Below, in pieces: positions 24,737 to 34,248 of a stretch of 64,000 nt of DNA. Positions within the stretch are counted from its first letter, which is position 1. Each line of letters starts with the position of its first letter. Source of the stretch: Oculatella sp. LEGE 06141 (GTDB lineage Bacteria; Cyanobacteriota; Cyanobacteriia; Elainellales; Elainellaceae); NCBI RefSeq assembly GCF_015207605.1, contig NZ_JADEWO010000019.1, forward strand, positions 1-64,000. Reading direction: 5' to 3'. The notes beneath the pieces are model-generated. The model saw nothing but the letters and a program-made list of their open reading frames with translations, searched no databases and was not told the origin of the DNA. A program made the position numbers and the translations under genes.

Positions 24737-25630
24737 ATGGCAAACGTTATGGATCAGGTCAAAATTGGGATCATTGGCGGCAGCGGTCTGTATAAGATGG
24801 ATGCCCTGAAAGATGTAGAAGAAGTGCAGGTTGACACTCCTTTTGGTGCCCCGTCTGATGCCCTGATCCTGGGAACGCTGGAAGGCACGCGGGTGGCGTT
24901 TTTGGCTCGTCATGGTCGCAACCATCACCTCACCCCGTCAGAATTGCCGTTTCGGGCTAATATCTATGCGATGAAACACCTGGGAGTGGAGTATCTACTA
25001 TCCGCCTCAGCCGTTGGCTCCCTCAAAGCAGAAGTAAAGCCGCTCGATATGGTAGTGCCCGATCAGTTCATCGATCGCACCAAAAATCGGGCATCGACCT
25101 TCTTTGGCGACGGCATTGTGGCGCACATTGCCTTTGGCGACCCGATTTGCAAAAACCTGGCTAGTGTGTTGACTGAGGCGATCGCCAGCCTCAATCTACC
25201 GGAGGTCACTCTGCATCGGGGCGGCACCTATGTTTGTATGGAAGGCCCCGCGTTTTCAACCAAGGCCGAATCTAACCTTTATCGCAGTTGGGGTGCCAGC
25301 ATTATTGGCATGACGAACCTGCCCGAAGCCAAGCTAGCCCGAGAAGCCGAAATTGCCTATGCCACGCTGGCACTGTCCACCGACTATGACTGCTGGCACC
25401 CGGATCACGACAGCGTCACCGTCGAGATGGTGATTGGCAACCTGATGAAGAATGCGGTCAACGCTCAGCGGGTGATTCAAGAAACGGTGCGTCGCTTAAG
25501 TGCCAATCCTCCCACGTCGGAAGCTCACTCTGCCCTGAAGTTTGCCATCATTACGCCGCTCGACAAAGCACCCGCCGCCACCAAAGAAAAGCTGAACTTA
25601 CTGCTGCACAAGTATTTGCCAGAATCGTAA
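24737..25630 (+). CDS. mtnP: S-methyl-5'-thioadenosine phosphorylase
   Basis: 297 aa. A purine nucleoside phosphorylase-type [16 protein letters not shown] at the N-terminus (phosphate loop), [35 protein letters not shown] (base/ribose pocket) and [15 protein letters not shown]. It splits methylthioadenosine, made in polyamine synthesis, into adenine and methylthioribose-1-phosphate for methionine salvage. Start ATG 24737; ATG at codon 5 is an alternative. Confidence 0.95.
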   Translation: MANVMDQVKIGIIGGSGLYKMDALKDVEEVQVDTPFGAPSDALILGTLEGTRVAFLARHGRNHHLTPSELPFRANIYAMKHLGVEYLLSASAVGSLKAEVKPLDMVVPDQFIDRTKNRASTFFGDGIVAHIAFGDPICKNLASVLTEAIASLNLPEVTLHRGGTYVCMEGPAFSTKAESNLYRSWGASIIGMTNLPEAKLAREAEIAYATLALSTDYDCWHPDHDSVTVEMVIGNLMKNAVNAQRVIQETVRRLSANPPTSEAHSALKFAIITPLDKAPAATKEKLNLLLHKYLPES

Positions 25631-25660
25631 TGGGGCACCAGTCGCACATTTGATCTCAGA

Positions 25661-25834
25661 GGATGTCTTAAAAGTGCTAAGCTCCAACTCGAACCGCCCC
25701 CTAATCCCCCAATTTTGGCTTCGACGTGAGCGCTCAGCCGAACGGGGACTTCCGAATCAACTCTGTTTCAAAGTCCCCCAAAATTGGGGGATTTAGGGGG
25801 CTAATTTAGAATGTTGAGCCATTCTCAGACACCC
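25661..25834. mobile_element. MITE-like element, copy 2
   Basis: 174 bp, with only about one difference from copy 1 (…AATCAACTCTG for …AATCAATTCTG). The termini GGATGTCT / AGACACCC are flanked on both sides by TCTCAGA (25654-25660 and 25835-25841), a perfect 7-bp direct repeat that should be the target duplication. Near identity with copy 1, 15 kb away, means recent movement or gene conversion. Confidence 0.88.
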
Positions 25835-25852
25835 TCTCAGAACAGCTATTAA

Positions 25853-25878
25853 AAAAAGCGGGTCTGAACCCGCTTTTT
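25853..25878. terminator. Bidirectional terminator between mtnP and ndhH
   Basis: AAAAAGCGGGT and ACCCGCTTTTT form an 11-pair stem around loop CTGA, with A and T runs making it a rho-independent terminator in both directions. It sits between two convergent genes. Confidence 0.92.
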
Positions 25879-25910
25879 CGTTACAATATGACGGCTTGAA
25901 CTGGTTTTGT

Positions 25911-27098
25911 TTAGCGATCGACCGATCCCATGATGATGTCGATGCTGCCCAAAATTGCCATAATGTCGGCAACCTTTACCCCGCGCAACAACTGGGGCAA
26001 AATTTGCAGGTTGTTGAAATCAGGTGCGCGAATCTTCCAACGCCAGGGGAAGACGTTATCATCCCCGATGATGTAAATTCCGAGTTCACCCTTTCCAGTT
26101 TCCATGCGAACATAATGCTCCCCGGCTGGAATCTTATAGGTCGGGGCAATCTTTTTCGCAATAAACTGGTAGTCTGGATTTTTGGCCCAGTCGGACTTTG
26201 GCCCTTCTGCAATCCGTCGCGCCTCTAGATTCTCGTAAGAGCCGCCCGGAATTCCCTTCAGGGCTTGCCTGATGATTTTAATCGACTCGCGCATCTCTCG
26301 CACCCGCACGATGTAGCGAGCAAAACAGTCGCCAGCCGTTTCCCAATGCACATCCCAATCAAAGTCGTCGTAGCATTCGTAGTGGTCAACCTTGCGTAAA
26401 TCCCACTTAACGCCAGACGCTCGCAGCATTGGCCCCGACAAACCCCAGTTGATAGCATCGTCGCGGGTAACGGTGCCCACTCCCTCAACCCGACGGCGGA
26501 AGATAGGGTTGTTGGTGATCAGGCGTTCGTACTCATCAACTTTGGGCAGAAAATAATCGCAGAAGTCTTCGCATTTATCAATCCAGCCGTAGGGCAGGTC
26601 GGCGGCAACACCACCAATGCGGAAGTAGTTATTGTTGATCAGCCGCTGACCCGTTGCTGCTTCCCAGAGGTCATAAATTAACTCTCGTTCGCGGAAGATG
26701 TAAAAGAACGGGGTTTGTGCGCCCACATCTGCCATGAATGGCCCCAACCAGAGCAAGTGGTTTGCAATCCGGTTCAGCTCCAGCATGATTACACGAATGT
26801 AGCTAGCACGCTTGGGTACTTCAATGCCCGCCAGCTTCTCTGGCGCGTTGACAGTAATCGCTTCGTTAAACATCCCCGCCGCATAGTCCCAGCGACTGAC
26901 GTAGGGGATGAACATAATGTTGGTGCGATTCTCTGCAATTTTTTCCATGCCTCGGTGCAGGTAGCCGATGACAGGCTCACAGTCAATCACATCCTCACCG
27001 TCCAGGGTGACAATAAGCCGCAACACCCCATGCATTGAGGGATGATGTGGCCCCATGTTAATCACCATGGGTTCGGTTTTGGTTTCAAGCATTGCCAT
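25911..27098 (-). CDS. ndhH: NAD(P)H-quinone oxidoreductase subunit H
   Basis: 395 aa, full length. The 49-kDa subunit of cyanobacterial NDH-1, related to NiFe-hydrogenase large subunits: [14 protein letters not shown] near the N-terminus, [14 protein letters not shown], and the family's C-terminal IMGSVDR. It lies in the peripheral arm at the quinone-binding site, on the thylakoid or cytoplasmic membrane, and serves respiration and cyclic electron flow around PSI. A GGAG site precedes ATG 27098; ATG 27092 is also possible. It stands alone, as is usual for ndhH in cyanobacteria. Confidence 0.98.
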   Translation of the reverse strand: MAMLETKTEPMVINMGPHHPSMHGVLRLIVTLDGEDVIDCEPVIGYLHRGMEKIAENRTNIMFIPYVSRWDYAAGMFNEAITVNAPEKLAGIEVPKRASYIRVIMLELNRIANHLLWLGPFMADVGAQTPFFYIFRERELIYDLWEAATGQRLINNNYFRIGGVAADLPYGWIDKCEDFCDYFLPKVDEYERLITNNPIFRRRVEGVGTVTRDDAINWGLSGPMLRASGVKWDLRKVDHYECYDDFDWDVHWETAGDCFARYIVRVREMRESIKIIRQALKGIPGGSYENLEARRIAEGPKSDWAKNPDYQFIAKKIAPTYKIPAGEHYVRMETGKGELGIYIIGDDNVFPWRWKIRAPDFNNLQILPQLLRGVKVADIMAILGSIDIIMGSVDR

Positions 27099-27475
27099 AA
27101 ATCAGCAATCTCCCGATTATGAAGGTTTTGGCAACCGCACCGATTCAGCTTTGGGAGGTCGTCTCCAACGGTTCGGAGGAGCGTAATTGCCGCCTGTAAC
27201 CAAACACCCGGAACGCTCAGCAGATCGGCACCAAAAGTCTAGATGGACTTCAGTGTTTACGTTTCTTCTCAATTATAGGGATAGAGCGCCATCCGTGTAG
27301 CCTCGATTTCAAGTTGAATTCAAGTTGAATAAGTCAAATCAGTCTGGGTGGGGTGCAGTTGGGAAGCAAAATGAGCCGCGCTACGACTTTGCTCCTCAGC
27401 AACGGGTGTAAAACGGTGCGCTACGCTGTTGTCTAAAGCCCTACTGTTATTGGAGCGGCTATAACCTGTAACTGA
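27099..27475. other. Divergent intergenic region ndhH / rsmH
   Basis: 377 bases between divergent genes, presumably holding both promoters. TTCAAGTTGAA is repeated (27309 and 27319). I see no gene, terminator or RNA fold I can support. Confidence 0.5.
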
Positions 27476-28357
27476 ATGAGTGCAATGAGTCAAACGGAAG
27501 CGATCGCCTTCTCCCACATTCCGGTGTTAGGCAACGAAATAGTCGAAGGGCTGGCTATACAAGCTGGAGGTCATTATCTGGATGCAACGGTAGGGGGCGG
27601 TGGCCACAGTCGGCTCATCTTAGCAGCGGCTCCAGAGGTGCAGATCACGGCGATCGATCAAGATACCCAGGCGCTGGCTGCGGCTCAGGCCACGCTAGCG
27701 GAATATGGCGATCGCGTTCAGTTTCATCACAGCAACTTTGCGGTCTATGTTCCTGGAGCCGAGAGGTTTGACGGCATTGTTGCCGATTTAGGCGTTAGTT
27801 CAGCGCAGTTTGATATTGCCGATCGCGGCTTTAGCTTTCGCCATGCAGCACCGCTCGACATGCGAATGAATCAGCATCAGCCGCTTACCGCTGCCGAAAT
27901 CGTTAACCATTGGGATGAAACGAAACTCGCCACTATCTTTTTCACCTACGGTGAGGAACGGCTGTCGCGCCGGATTGCACGACGCATTGTCGAGCGGCGA
28001 CCGTTTCAAACCACCACCGAACTCGCCGAGGCGATCGCCTATTCTGTTCCTCCCAAATACCGCTACGGACGCATTCATCCAGCGACACGGGTGTTTCAGG
28101 CGTTGCGAATTGCGGTCAATCAAGAGCTTGAGGTGCTGGAGCAATTTCTTAAAACGGCTCCGAACTGGCTCAAACCGGGTGGACGCATTGCCATTATCAG
28201 TTTTCACAGCCTGGAAGATCGAATCGTGAAACACACGCTGCGCCAACAGCCAGAGCTAACGGTATTAACCAAAAAACCGATTCTGCCCACCGATGACGAG
28301 ATCCAGCGCAACGGGCGATCGCGCTCGGCCAAGCTGCGAATCGCACAACACCTTTAG
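27476..28357 (+). CDS. rsmH: 16S rRNA (cytosine1402-N4)-methyltransferase
   Basis: 293 aa. RsmH/MraW signatures are present from end to end: [25 protein letters not shown] (SAM-binding glycine loop), [28 protein letters not shown], and later [12 protein letters not shown] and [12 protein letters not shown]. It methylates C1402 of 16S rRNA using S-adenosylmethionine. No division genes follow, unlike in proteobacteria. ATG 27476 and ATG 27485 are both possible starts. Confidence 0.97.
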   Translation: MSAMSQTEAIAFSHIPVLGNEIVEGLAIQAGGHYLDATVGGGGHSRLILAAAPEVQITAIDQDTQALAAAQATLAEYGDRVQFHHSNFAVYVPGAERFDGIVADLGVSSAQFDIADRGFSFRHAAPLDMRMNQHQPLTAAEIVNHWDETKLATIFFTYGEERLSRRIARRIVERRPFQTTTELAEAIAYSVPPKYRYGRIHPATRVFQALRIAVNQELEVLEQFLKTAPNWLKPGGRIAIISFHSLEDRIVKHTLRQQPELTVLTKKPILPTDDEIQRNGRSRSAKLRIAQHL

Positions 28358-28402
28358 GGCTACACTCCCGTCTATCTTTCAACCTCGCCTGACGGGCGAT
28401 CG

Positions 28403-29317
28403 CTAATCCAACGGAATGCTATAGATCCAATCTTGATACTTGGGGTCACGGTTCTCAGTAATGGCAGAAAGCGTCTCCCGCAACTGGTTGGTGATGGGTC
28501 GTTCGGTGGGCAGGTCGTAGATTTCAAGTTTACGAACCGGGGTAATTCGAGCTGCCGTACCGCTGAGAAATAGCTCATCTGCCACCAGCAGTTCTGATTT
28601 ATCGACCGGACGTTCGACGGTGGGAATGCCAAGATCTCGTGCCAGGGTCAAAATACTGTCGCGAGTGATGCCTTCCAGGATGTCTTGCTCATAACCAGGG
28701 GTAATCAACTGCCCGTTACGAACCACAAACACGTTCATGCCAGAGGCTTCGCTGACTTTACCCTGGGTGTTCATCAAAATGGCTTCGTCAAACCCCGACT
28801 CAACGGCTTCAGTTTTAGCTAACGAAGAGGTGATGTAAGCGCCGCTAATTTTGCCCCGGAGCGGCAAACTGCGGTCTTCCTGGCGATACCAGGAACTAAA
28901 GCGACAGGTCACTCCATCGGGAGACAAGTAATCGCCTAGCTCCAGCCCATACACAAAAAAGTCTTTTTCGACGTTGTGCAGTCGCGGTGAGATACCCAGA
29001 TCTGACGTGTAGACAAACGGACGAATATAAAATGACGTGGCAGGCTGGTTCTTTTTGACAAAATCAGTGATGACCGCTTGAATTTTGTCGGCGGGTAAGT
29101 CGTAGTTCAGCAGTTTAGCGCTAGTGCTCAGTCGGCGGCAGTGGCGATCGAGCCGAAATAGCAGGATCTGCCTTGGGTTTTGAGGGTCGGGAATGCCACG
29201 CAGCCCCCCAAATGCACCCGTTCCGTAGTGCAACGCATGGGTTGCGATCGAAAGCTTGGCATCAGCAAATGGCAGAAATCGGTTTTCAAAATAAGCAACA
29301 GGTAAAAAGTTATGCAT
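28403..29317 (-). CDS. ilvE: Branched-chain amino acid aminotransferase
   Basis: 304 aa from ATG giving MHNFLPVAYF, which has an AGAGGA site about 11 bases upstream; ATG 29329 would add four residues but has no spacing. Fold-type IV PLP enzyme: IATHALHYGTGAFGGLRG, then FYIRPFVY, the PLP-lysine region SGAYITSSLAK, FDEAILMN, VSEASGMNVFVV and GITRDSIL. It transfers the amino group between Leu/Ile/Val and 2-oxoglutarate, the last step of branched-chain synthesis. Confidence 0.96.
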   Translation of the reverse strand: MHNFLPVAYFENRFLPFADAKLSIATHALHYGTGAFGGLRGIPDPQNPRQILLFRLDRHCRRLSTSAKLLNYDLPADKIQAVITDFVKKNQPATSFYIRPFVYTSDLGISPRLHNVEKDFFVYGLELGDYLSPDGVTCRFSSWYRQEDRSLPLRGKISGAYITSSLAKTEAVESGFDEAILMNTQGKVSEASGMNVFVVRNGQLITPGYEQDILEGITRDSILTLARDLGIPTVERPVDKSELLVADELFLSGTAARITPVRKLEIYDLPTERPITNQLRETLSAITENRDPKYQDWIYSIPLD

Positions 29318-30007
29318 GGTGCAAGCCATCCTCTAAAGGCTGCGTCATTGCGAATGAGGCGCGAGCGCTAGTGGTGTGTATTGATATCATATTGCGCCTG
29401 GGATACCACAATTAGCCAGCAATTAGCCAGCACGAAGCGACATCACCCGGTGCCACCCTTTGTACGATGCCCCCAGTCTTTTTGCAATACCAGAATTAAA
29501 GCGGCTAAACGCATTCTAAGGGGTGGACAATGATTGACAACGTCAGGTTTTGTTACCCGCAAATTGAGGGTTTGTAGATCACCACCACAGCGTCAGAAAT
29601 TTTAGAAAACAACAATGTTTAACGTTTTGTGTAACAATCTGAATCTTTCTTTAAGGATTTACACATCGTATCAGTCATTTGCAGAGGAAACCGCTATTAA
29701 TGGTATATAGAACAGCAAATTCAAACGGTTTGAACCCGTTGAGCGAATTGTTCTGGCCTGTGCTATTTCTTGATCTAGCCAGCCAGCTTGAGTAAACTGC
29801 CAAGACTGGGAGCGATCGCTCCTATTAAGTCGGTATACCTATAAAATCGGTATATAGATAGATAGACACTCAAAAATTAGACACGTCAGACTAAATGGGG
29901 TTTAAGACGGACTAACCACCCACCTGTTTACAGGTTAATATTGTCTGAATCAGCAAGTGTTGTTAGCTAATTCTTCTCGCTATCCTGAAAGGTTGCAGAT
30001 ATTGATT
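29318..30007. promoter_or_regulatory. Long divergent control region
   Basis: 690 bases between ilvE and the NarL-type regulator. TCGGTATA occurs twice in direct orientation (29830-29837 and 29847-29854), 17 bases apart, about 150 bases before the regulator start, followed by a GATA-type repeat (ATAGATAGATAGA). Same-face spacing suits a dimeric regulator, possibly autoregulation. No coding frame is supported. Confidence 0.4.
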
Positions 30008-30721
30008 ATGAGCGAAATTCGTGTTGCCCTAATTGAAGATCACGATTTGACTCGTGTAGGAATGCGTACTGCGCTGCAGCAAAAAGAAGGCGTCAAGGTA
30101 GTTGGCGAAGCTGCAAATGCAACCGAGGGCTTAAAGCTGTTACAAGCATCCAAGCCAGACGTCGCAATTGTCGATATCGGCCTGCCCGATATGGATGGGG
30201 TCGAGCTGACTCGCCGATTCAAAGCAGCTCGGCTCGAGGATGAAGAAACGCCTGAAACCAAGGTTTTGATCCTGACGTTAAACGACAGCGAAGAAGCGGT
30301 GCTGGCTGCGTTCGCTGCTGGAGCCGATTCCTACTGCATGAAAGATGTCAGCCTCGATAAACTGGTTGAGGCGCTTCAAGTCACCAATGAAGGCAACAGT
30401 TGGATCGATCCAGCGATCGCACGGATTGTGCTGAAGCAATCCAAGCAGCCGTTGCCCGAAAACATTGAGATGAAGACCGTCGCGATCGATGCTGTGGCTC
30501 CTGAGTACAGCCAGATTCTAGAAACCTATCCTCTCACCGAACGAGAATTAGAAGTTCTAGAGCTAATTGTGGCTGGTTGCAGCAATGCCGCGATCGCCGA
30601 ACGTCTCTATATCACGGTGGGTACCGTCAAAACCCACGTCCGCAACATCCTCAACAAGCTCTGTGCTGATGACCGCACACAAGCCGCTGTGCGAGCGCTG
30701 CGGTCTGGCTTGGTTGGGTAA
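30008..30721 (+). CDS. NarL/LuxR-family response regulator
   Basis: 237 aa from ATG 30008 (MSEIRVALIEDHD). The upstream open stretch has no domain character. The receiver (1-130) has ED at 10-11 and phospho-Asp56 in VDIGLPDMDG. After a variable linker, the LuxR-type helix-turn-helix begins at about 175: LTERELEVLELIVAGCSN, then VGTVKTHVRNILNKL. It is a DNA-binding transcription regulator; its kinase is not adjacent. A terminator follows at 30770. Such regulators are common and conserved in cyanobacteria, but I cannot name this one. Confidence 0.93.
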   Translation: MSEIRVALIEDHDLTRVGMRTALQQKEGVKVVGEAANATEGLKLLQASKPDVAIVDIGLPDMDGVELTRRFKAARLEDEETPETKVLILTLNDSEEAVLAAFAAGADSYCMKDVSLDKLVEALQVTNEGNSWIDPAIARIVLKQSKQPLPENIEMKTVAIDAVAPEYSQILETYPLTERELEVLELIVAGCSNAAIAERLYITVGTVKTHVRNILNKLCADDRTQAAVRALRSGLVG

Positions 30722-30769
30722 CCCATGCGTTACTCACTCAACTGAATTCAAGCTCATGGATGGGCTTAC

Positions 30770-30806
30770 ACCCTGGTAGATGACGAGTCCACCAGGGTTC
30801 TTTATT
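30770..30806 (+). terminator. Rho-independent terminator of NarL-type regulator
   Basis: ACCCTGGT (30770-30777) pairs with ACCAGGGT (30791-30798) across 13 bases, followed by TCTTTATT. The rest of the gap to 31129 has no gene. GAATTGGGGAATTTGGGGG near 30880 faintly recalls the MITE arm but is too short to call. Confidence 0.75.
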
Positions 30807-31129
30807 GGGCGGTGCTGAATCGCGATCTGAATTTGCCCTCCAACCCTCCGTTCCAGAAAATGTCCGAACCGTCAAAGTCGAATTGGGGAATTTGGGGGTT
30901 GATCAGAGCCATGATCTCTCAATGATTTATCTGTCCGTTCAGCCATGTTCCTGATCGCGCCCCCTTCCGATAGCCGCCGCCAACCGCTCGTGTTAGCAAC
31001 ATGGCGAACCAGGGTACTTTTACTTGAGAACCTACGTCACTCACACGTCACTCACAACGGTTAGACGAACTGGCTCATTGACCATCCTGAGCGATAGAGC
31101 GCCAACCTCACTGAGAACAGGAGCAATGA

Positions 31130-32854
31130 ATGAATGAAGCAGATTTGGGCAAGCTCAGGCTAATGGTTGTTGATGACGAATCCGATAATTTGGATTTGTT
31201 ATACCGCACATTTCGCCGCCAGTTTGAGGTCTTTTTAGCCGACAGTGCGTTCAAAGCCTTACAGGTTTTAGAGCAAGAAGGAGAAATGGGCATTATTATC
31301 TCCGATCAGCGAATGCCCAAAATGAACGGCACTGAATTTCTGAGCCTCACCGCCGAGCAGTTTCCCGATACCATTCGCATCTTGTTAACGGGTTACACCG
31401 ATGTAGAAGACCTGGTTAGCGCAATCAACGCTGGCAAGGTCTTCAAATACATCACCAAACCCTGGAAACCAGACGAGCTAAAAACCACGATTCAACAGGC
31501 CGCTGAAACCTACCGTGTTTTAAAGAAACGCACAAATGAACTGCACCGGGCGCTGCGCCGAGAATCGCTATTTAACACCGTCACTACAGCGATTCGAGGC
31601 TCTTTAGACTACCACAGTATGCTCCAGTCGGTTGTGGAGACGGTGGGGCAAACGTTTGCTGCCGATTGTTGTGTGCTACATCCCATAGAAGCGACGGGAA
31701 CCACTGCCCATCCTTGCCATCTCGTCCCTGAAATGTACTCCTTTGTGCAGCCGGGAACGATCGCCGCACAGCAACCCACCATCACTCAAATAGACGAAAC
31801 TATCCTGCTCTCTGCCGTTGAACAACATCAAATTCAGCTGATCCCCGCCGCAGAAACCCAGCAGGGGCACACCATCCTGATTGTGCCGTTGAGCTATCAG
31901 CAGGAAGGGCTGGCCGTTCTCGTTCTCTATAAACAAGGGCCAAACCATCCGTGGATGGCTGAAGAACTACAGCTCATTGCAGGCGTAGCAGAACAGGCCG
32001 CCCTGGCTATTTCTCAAGCCAAGCTCTATCAGCGGATTCAAGAGCAGACTGAGCAAATGCGTGCCGAGCTATCGGTCGCCCGTCAGATTCAAAGCAATCT
32101 TCTGCGCCAAAGCTGGTCTGAGCCAGAGGGGGTTAACATTCAAGCCTGTTGCTACCCGGCACGCGAGGTCGGAGGAGACTTCTTTGAAGTCTATATTCAT
32201 CCCCAGGGTGATGTCTGGGCGGCGGTAGGGGATGTTTCTGGGAAAGGGGTTCCGGCTGCTTTGTTTATGGCTAGCGCCATTTCCTTGCTGCGACGCGAAC
32301 TATCGCAGGAAATCTCACCCGAACCGAATAGTGTGCTGAAAAACCTGAACAGCAGCCTGTCAGAAGATTTAGTCAGCAGCAATTGCTTTATTACAATGGC
32401 GCTGGCTCGCTACAGTCCTTCTACTCAGGAGTTGGCCTATGCCAACGCCGGTCATGTTTATCCGTTGGTTTGGTCACCTACGTTGGTTAATGCCTCTGGT
32501 GCAGAGTCAGCCACGGCTGGGTCTGTTGCACCATGCTGCCCTGAGCCGAATTATCTCAAGGTGCGGGGCGTGCCGCTGGGGATTTTGCCAGATTGGCGAT
32601 CGCCTGCGGGCACTACAACGCTAAAGCCGGGGCAAGTCTTGCTGTTAATTAGTGACGGCATCACAGAAGCCACGGTGATGGAAGAAGCGGCTGATGGCAC
32701 CAGTAGCCCGTCGATGCTTCGAGAAACTGGACTGTGGCAACTGCTGCTACAACAGTCTGGCACATTGAATTTGAATCAGTTGTTGACCATGATTCAGGCT
32801 CGCAATCCGGTTCAAGACGACGATCAAACCATACTCTCTCTGGAGGTTCTGTAG
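31130..32854 (+). CDS. Receiver-GAF-PP2C phosphatase (RsbU/HsbR type)
   Basis: 574 aa. The receiver occupies about 9-125 with phospho-Asp59 in IISDQRMPK and the partner Lys in YITKPW. A GAF-like sensor domain occupies about 155-300. A coiled linker leads to the SpoIIE-type PP2C phosphatase (about 325-574), with metal-binding Asp in REVGGDFFEV and GDVSGKGVPAALFM and a late Asp in DDQTI. It should dephosphorylate an anti-anti-sigma-type protein when the receiver or GAF is triggered. The good ribosome site ACAGGAG precedes ATG 31130. It forms an operon with the RsbW-like kinase three bases downstream. Confidence 0.93.
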   Translation: MNEADLGKLRLMVVDDESDNLDLLYRTFRRQFEVFLADSAFKALQVLEQEGEMGIIISDQRMPKMNGTEFLSLTAEQFPDTIRILLTGYTDVEDLVSAINAGKVFKYITKPWKPDELKTTIQQAAETYRVLKKRTNELHRALRRESLFNTVTTAIRGSLDYHSMLQSVVETVGQTFAADCCVLHPIEATGTTAHPCHLVPEMYSFVQPGTIAAQQPTITQIDETILLSAVEQHQIQLIPAAETQQGHTILIVPLSYQQEGLAVLVLYKQGPNHPWMAEELQLIAGVAEQAALAISQAKLYQRIQEQTEQMRAELSVARQIQSNLLRQSWSEPEGVNIQACCYPAREVGGDFFEVYIHPQGDVWAAVGDVSGKGVPAALFMASAISLLRRELSQEISPEPNSVLKNLNSSLSEDLVSSNCFITMALARYSPSTQELAYANAGHVYPLVWSPTLVNASGAESATAGSVAPCCPEPNYLKVRGVPLGILPDWRSPAGTTTLKPGQVLLLISDGITEATVMEEAADGTSSPSMLRETGLWQLLLQQSGTLNLNQLLTMIQARNPVQDDDQTILSLEVL

Positions 32855-32857
32855 GTA

Positions 32858-33286
32858 ATGAGGACCGAACTGCACGTCCCAAGTGACCTCAAGTTTTTGA
32901 CGATTGTTGAAGGTTGGTTGCTCGGCTCTTTAGAGGTCGAGATCGGTGATTACGTCGATTGGTCGCGGCAGTCAAACCGACTGCGCCTGGTGTTGGTGGA
33001 GGCATATTCTAATGTCGTCCGTCATGCCCATCGAAATCAACCTAATCTGCCCGTACTCATTCGCCTGGAACTCAAAGACCACAATATTTGTTTAGAAATT
33101 TGGGATCACGGTAAAGGGTTTGATTTATCGACCTATTTACCGCCTGCTCCAGATGATCATCAAGAGGGTGGTTATGGCTGGCTGATTCTCAACCGTTTGA
33201 TGGATCGGGTGGAATATCGGCTGCAAGTCAACGGACGCAACTGTTTGATGCTAGAAGCCAGTCTCCCCAGCGAAGAGCCTTGTTGA
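32858..33286 (+). CDS. RsbW-like anti-sigma factor / serine kinase
   Basis: 142 aa, a single GHKL ATPase domain. N box: LVLVEAYSNVVRHAH. G box: LEIWDHGKGFD, then GGYGWLILNRLMD. This is the RsbW/SpoIIAB kind, which phosphorylates an antagonist protein on serine and, in some systems, holds a sigma factor. GGAGG lies inside the end of the phosphatase gene and the start is three bases after its stop, so translation is probably coupled. Kinase and phosphatase therefore oppose each other on a shared STAS-type substrate. That substrate is not encoded in the window. Confidence 0.9.
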   Translation: MRTELHVPSDLKFLTIVEGWLLGSLEVEIGDYVDWSRQSNRLRLVLVEAYSNVVRHAHRNQPNLPVLIRLELKDHNICLEIWDHGKGFDLSTYLPPAPDDHQEGGYGWLILNRLMDRVEYRLQVNGRNCLMLEASLPSEEPC

Positions 33287-33338
33287 TCTCTGGTTGAGCG
33301 CATTGGCTGAATTCATTCCACCCCGATCCCCGATCTCC

Positions 33339-34232
33339 TCACTCTGGACGCACCGGCAGCGCATAGAAACCCAAGATGTTGGCTACTGGACGTTCGCGCA
33401 TGGGAATTTTGGTGTGGATCGGCGCGTTTAAGAGCGTCGCGCCGTGTGCCGTTTCCAATGCCAGTGTCGTTGAACCGCCGCCATCCAGGTTGATCGCGGC
33501 ATCTGCTCCAAGCTGGATCACTATCTCCGCTAATTCTGGCAGGGTTACGCCCTGGCTGTAGAAGCGTTGCTTGCCATCGACCACAATCAGCCACAGTTTT
33601 TGCCCTGATTGGTCGATCGCCACTGCTACGCGTGCGTAGGGTTTAACCTGGTCGGGTGAATGCTGATCGATCTCTACCGCTTTGCCGTTGGCTACTAACA
33701 CTCGATTTCCGGCAACCGCTTGTTTTGTATGGTTGGGACATTTTGCCTGGTTGAAAATATGGGCACGCTGATGGTCTAAAAAACAAAGAACGACCCAGTT
33801 CGTTTCCGCTGCTGAGTATTCCGTACCGTTGGAAATGGCTTGCCCCACAACATTAGCGCGATCGCCACTGTGGGGATAGTAATTCCAGGGCGTTTTTTCT
33901 GTAAACGGATAAAAGAAGCTAGCATTCACGGCAAGCTGTAGATCAAACTGCGTCAGAAACTCTGACACGGTATAGGCAGTCGTTTCTGTTTGGTCGGGGG
34001 TTGGGGTGCCAGGAGCAACGAACGCCCGAACGCCCGGAGCCGTGAGATCAACAGAGATGAGATGGGTCACAAATGGACGAGGAGATGCGTGAATTTGCCG
34101 TTGATAGACAATGCCCTGAAACAGCGATCGCGTTTCCGCTGTCCGGGCTGGACGCAAAAAGTGGGGTATCCCATAAAAGACAAAGGGCAGTATCAGCAAA
34201 CTGCTGCCAATCGTTTTGATAAATAGCTTCAT
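33339..34232 (-). CDS. Phosphodiester glycosidase family protein (NAGPA-like)
   Basis: 297 aa from the ATG giving MKLFIKTIGSS; the longer start at 34250 would overlap the start codon of the divergent gene. An N-terminal hydrophobic signal or anchor (SLLILPFVFYG) is followed by the DUF2233 fold: LAVNASFFYPF, RVAVAIDQSGQKLWLIVVDG, and the signature LGADAAINLDGGGSTTLA near the C-terminus. Family members hydrolyse N-acetylglucosamine phosphodiesters or related envelope sugars. Location should be periplasmic. Substrate unknown. Confidence 0.88.
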   Translation of the reverse strand: MKLFIKTIGSSLLILPFVFYGIPHFLRPARTAETRSLFQGIVYQRQIHASPRPFVTHLISVDLTAPGVRAFVAPGTPTPDQTETTAYTVSEFLTQFDLQLAVNASFFYPFTEKTPWNYYPHSGDRANVVGQAISNGTEYSAAETNWVVLCFLDHQRAHIFNQAKCPNHTKQAVAGNRVLVANGKAVEIDQHSPDQVKPYARVAVAIDQSGQKLWLIVVDGKQRFYSQGVTLPELAEIVIQLGADAAINLDGGGSTTLALETAHGATLLNAPIHTKIPMRERPVANILGFYALPVRPE

Positions 34233-34248
34233 TCCACCCAGCGACTCC

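Noticed and set aside
30830-30905. Fourth MITE copy
   Set aside because: Only a short G-rich run resembles the arms; termini and flanking repeats are missing.
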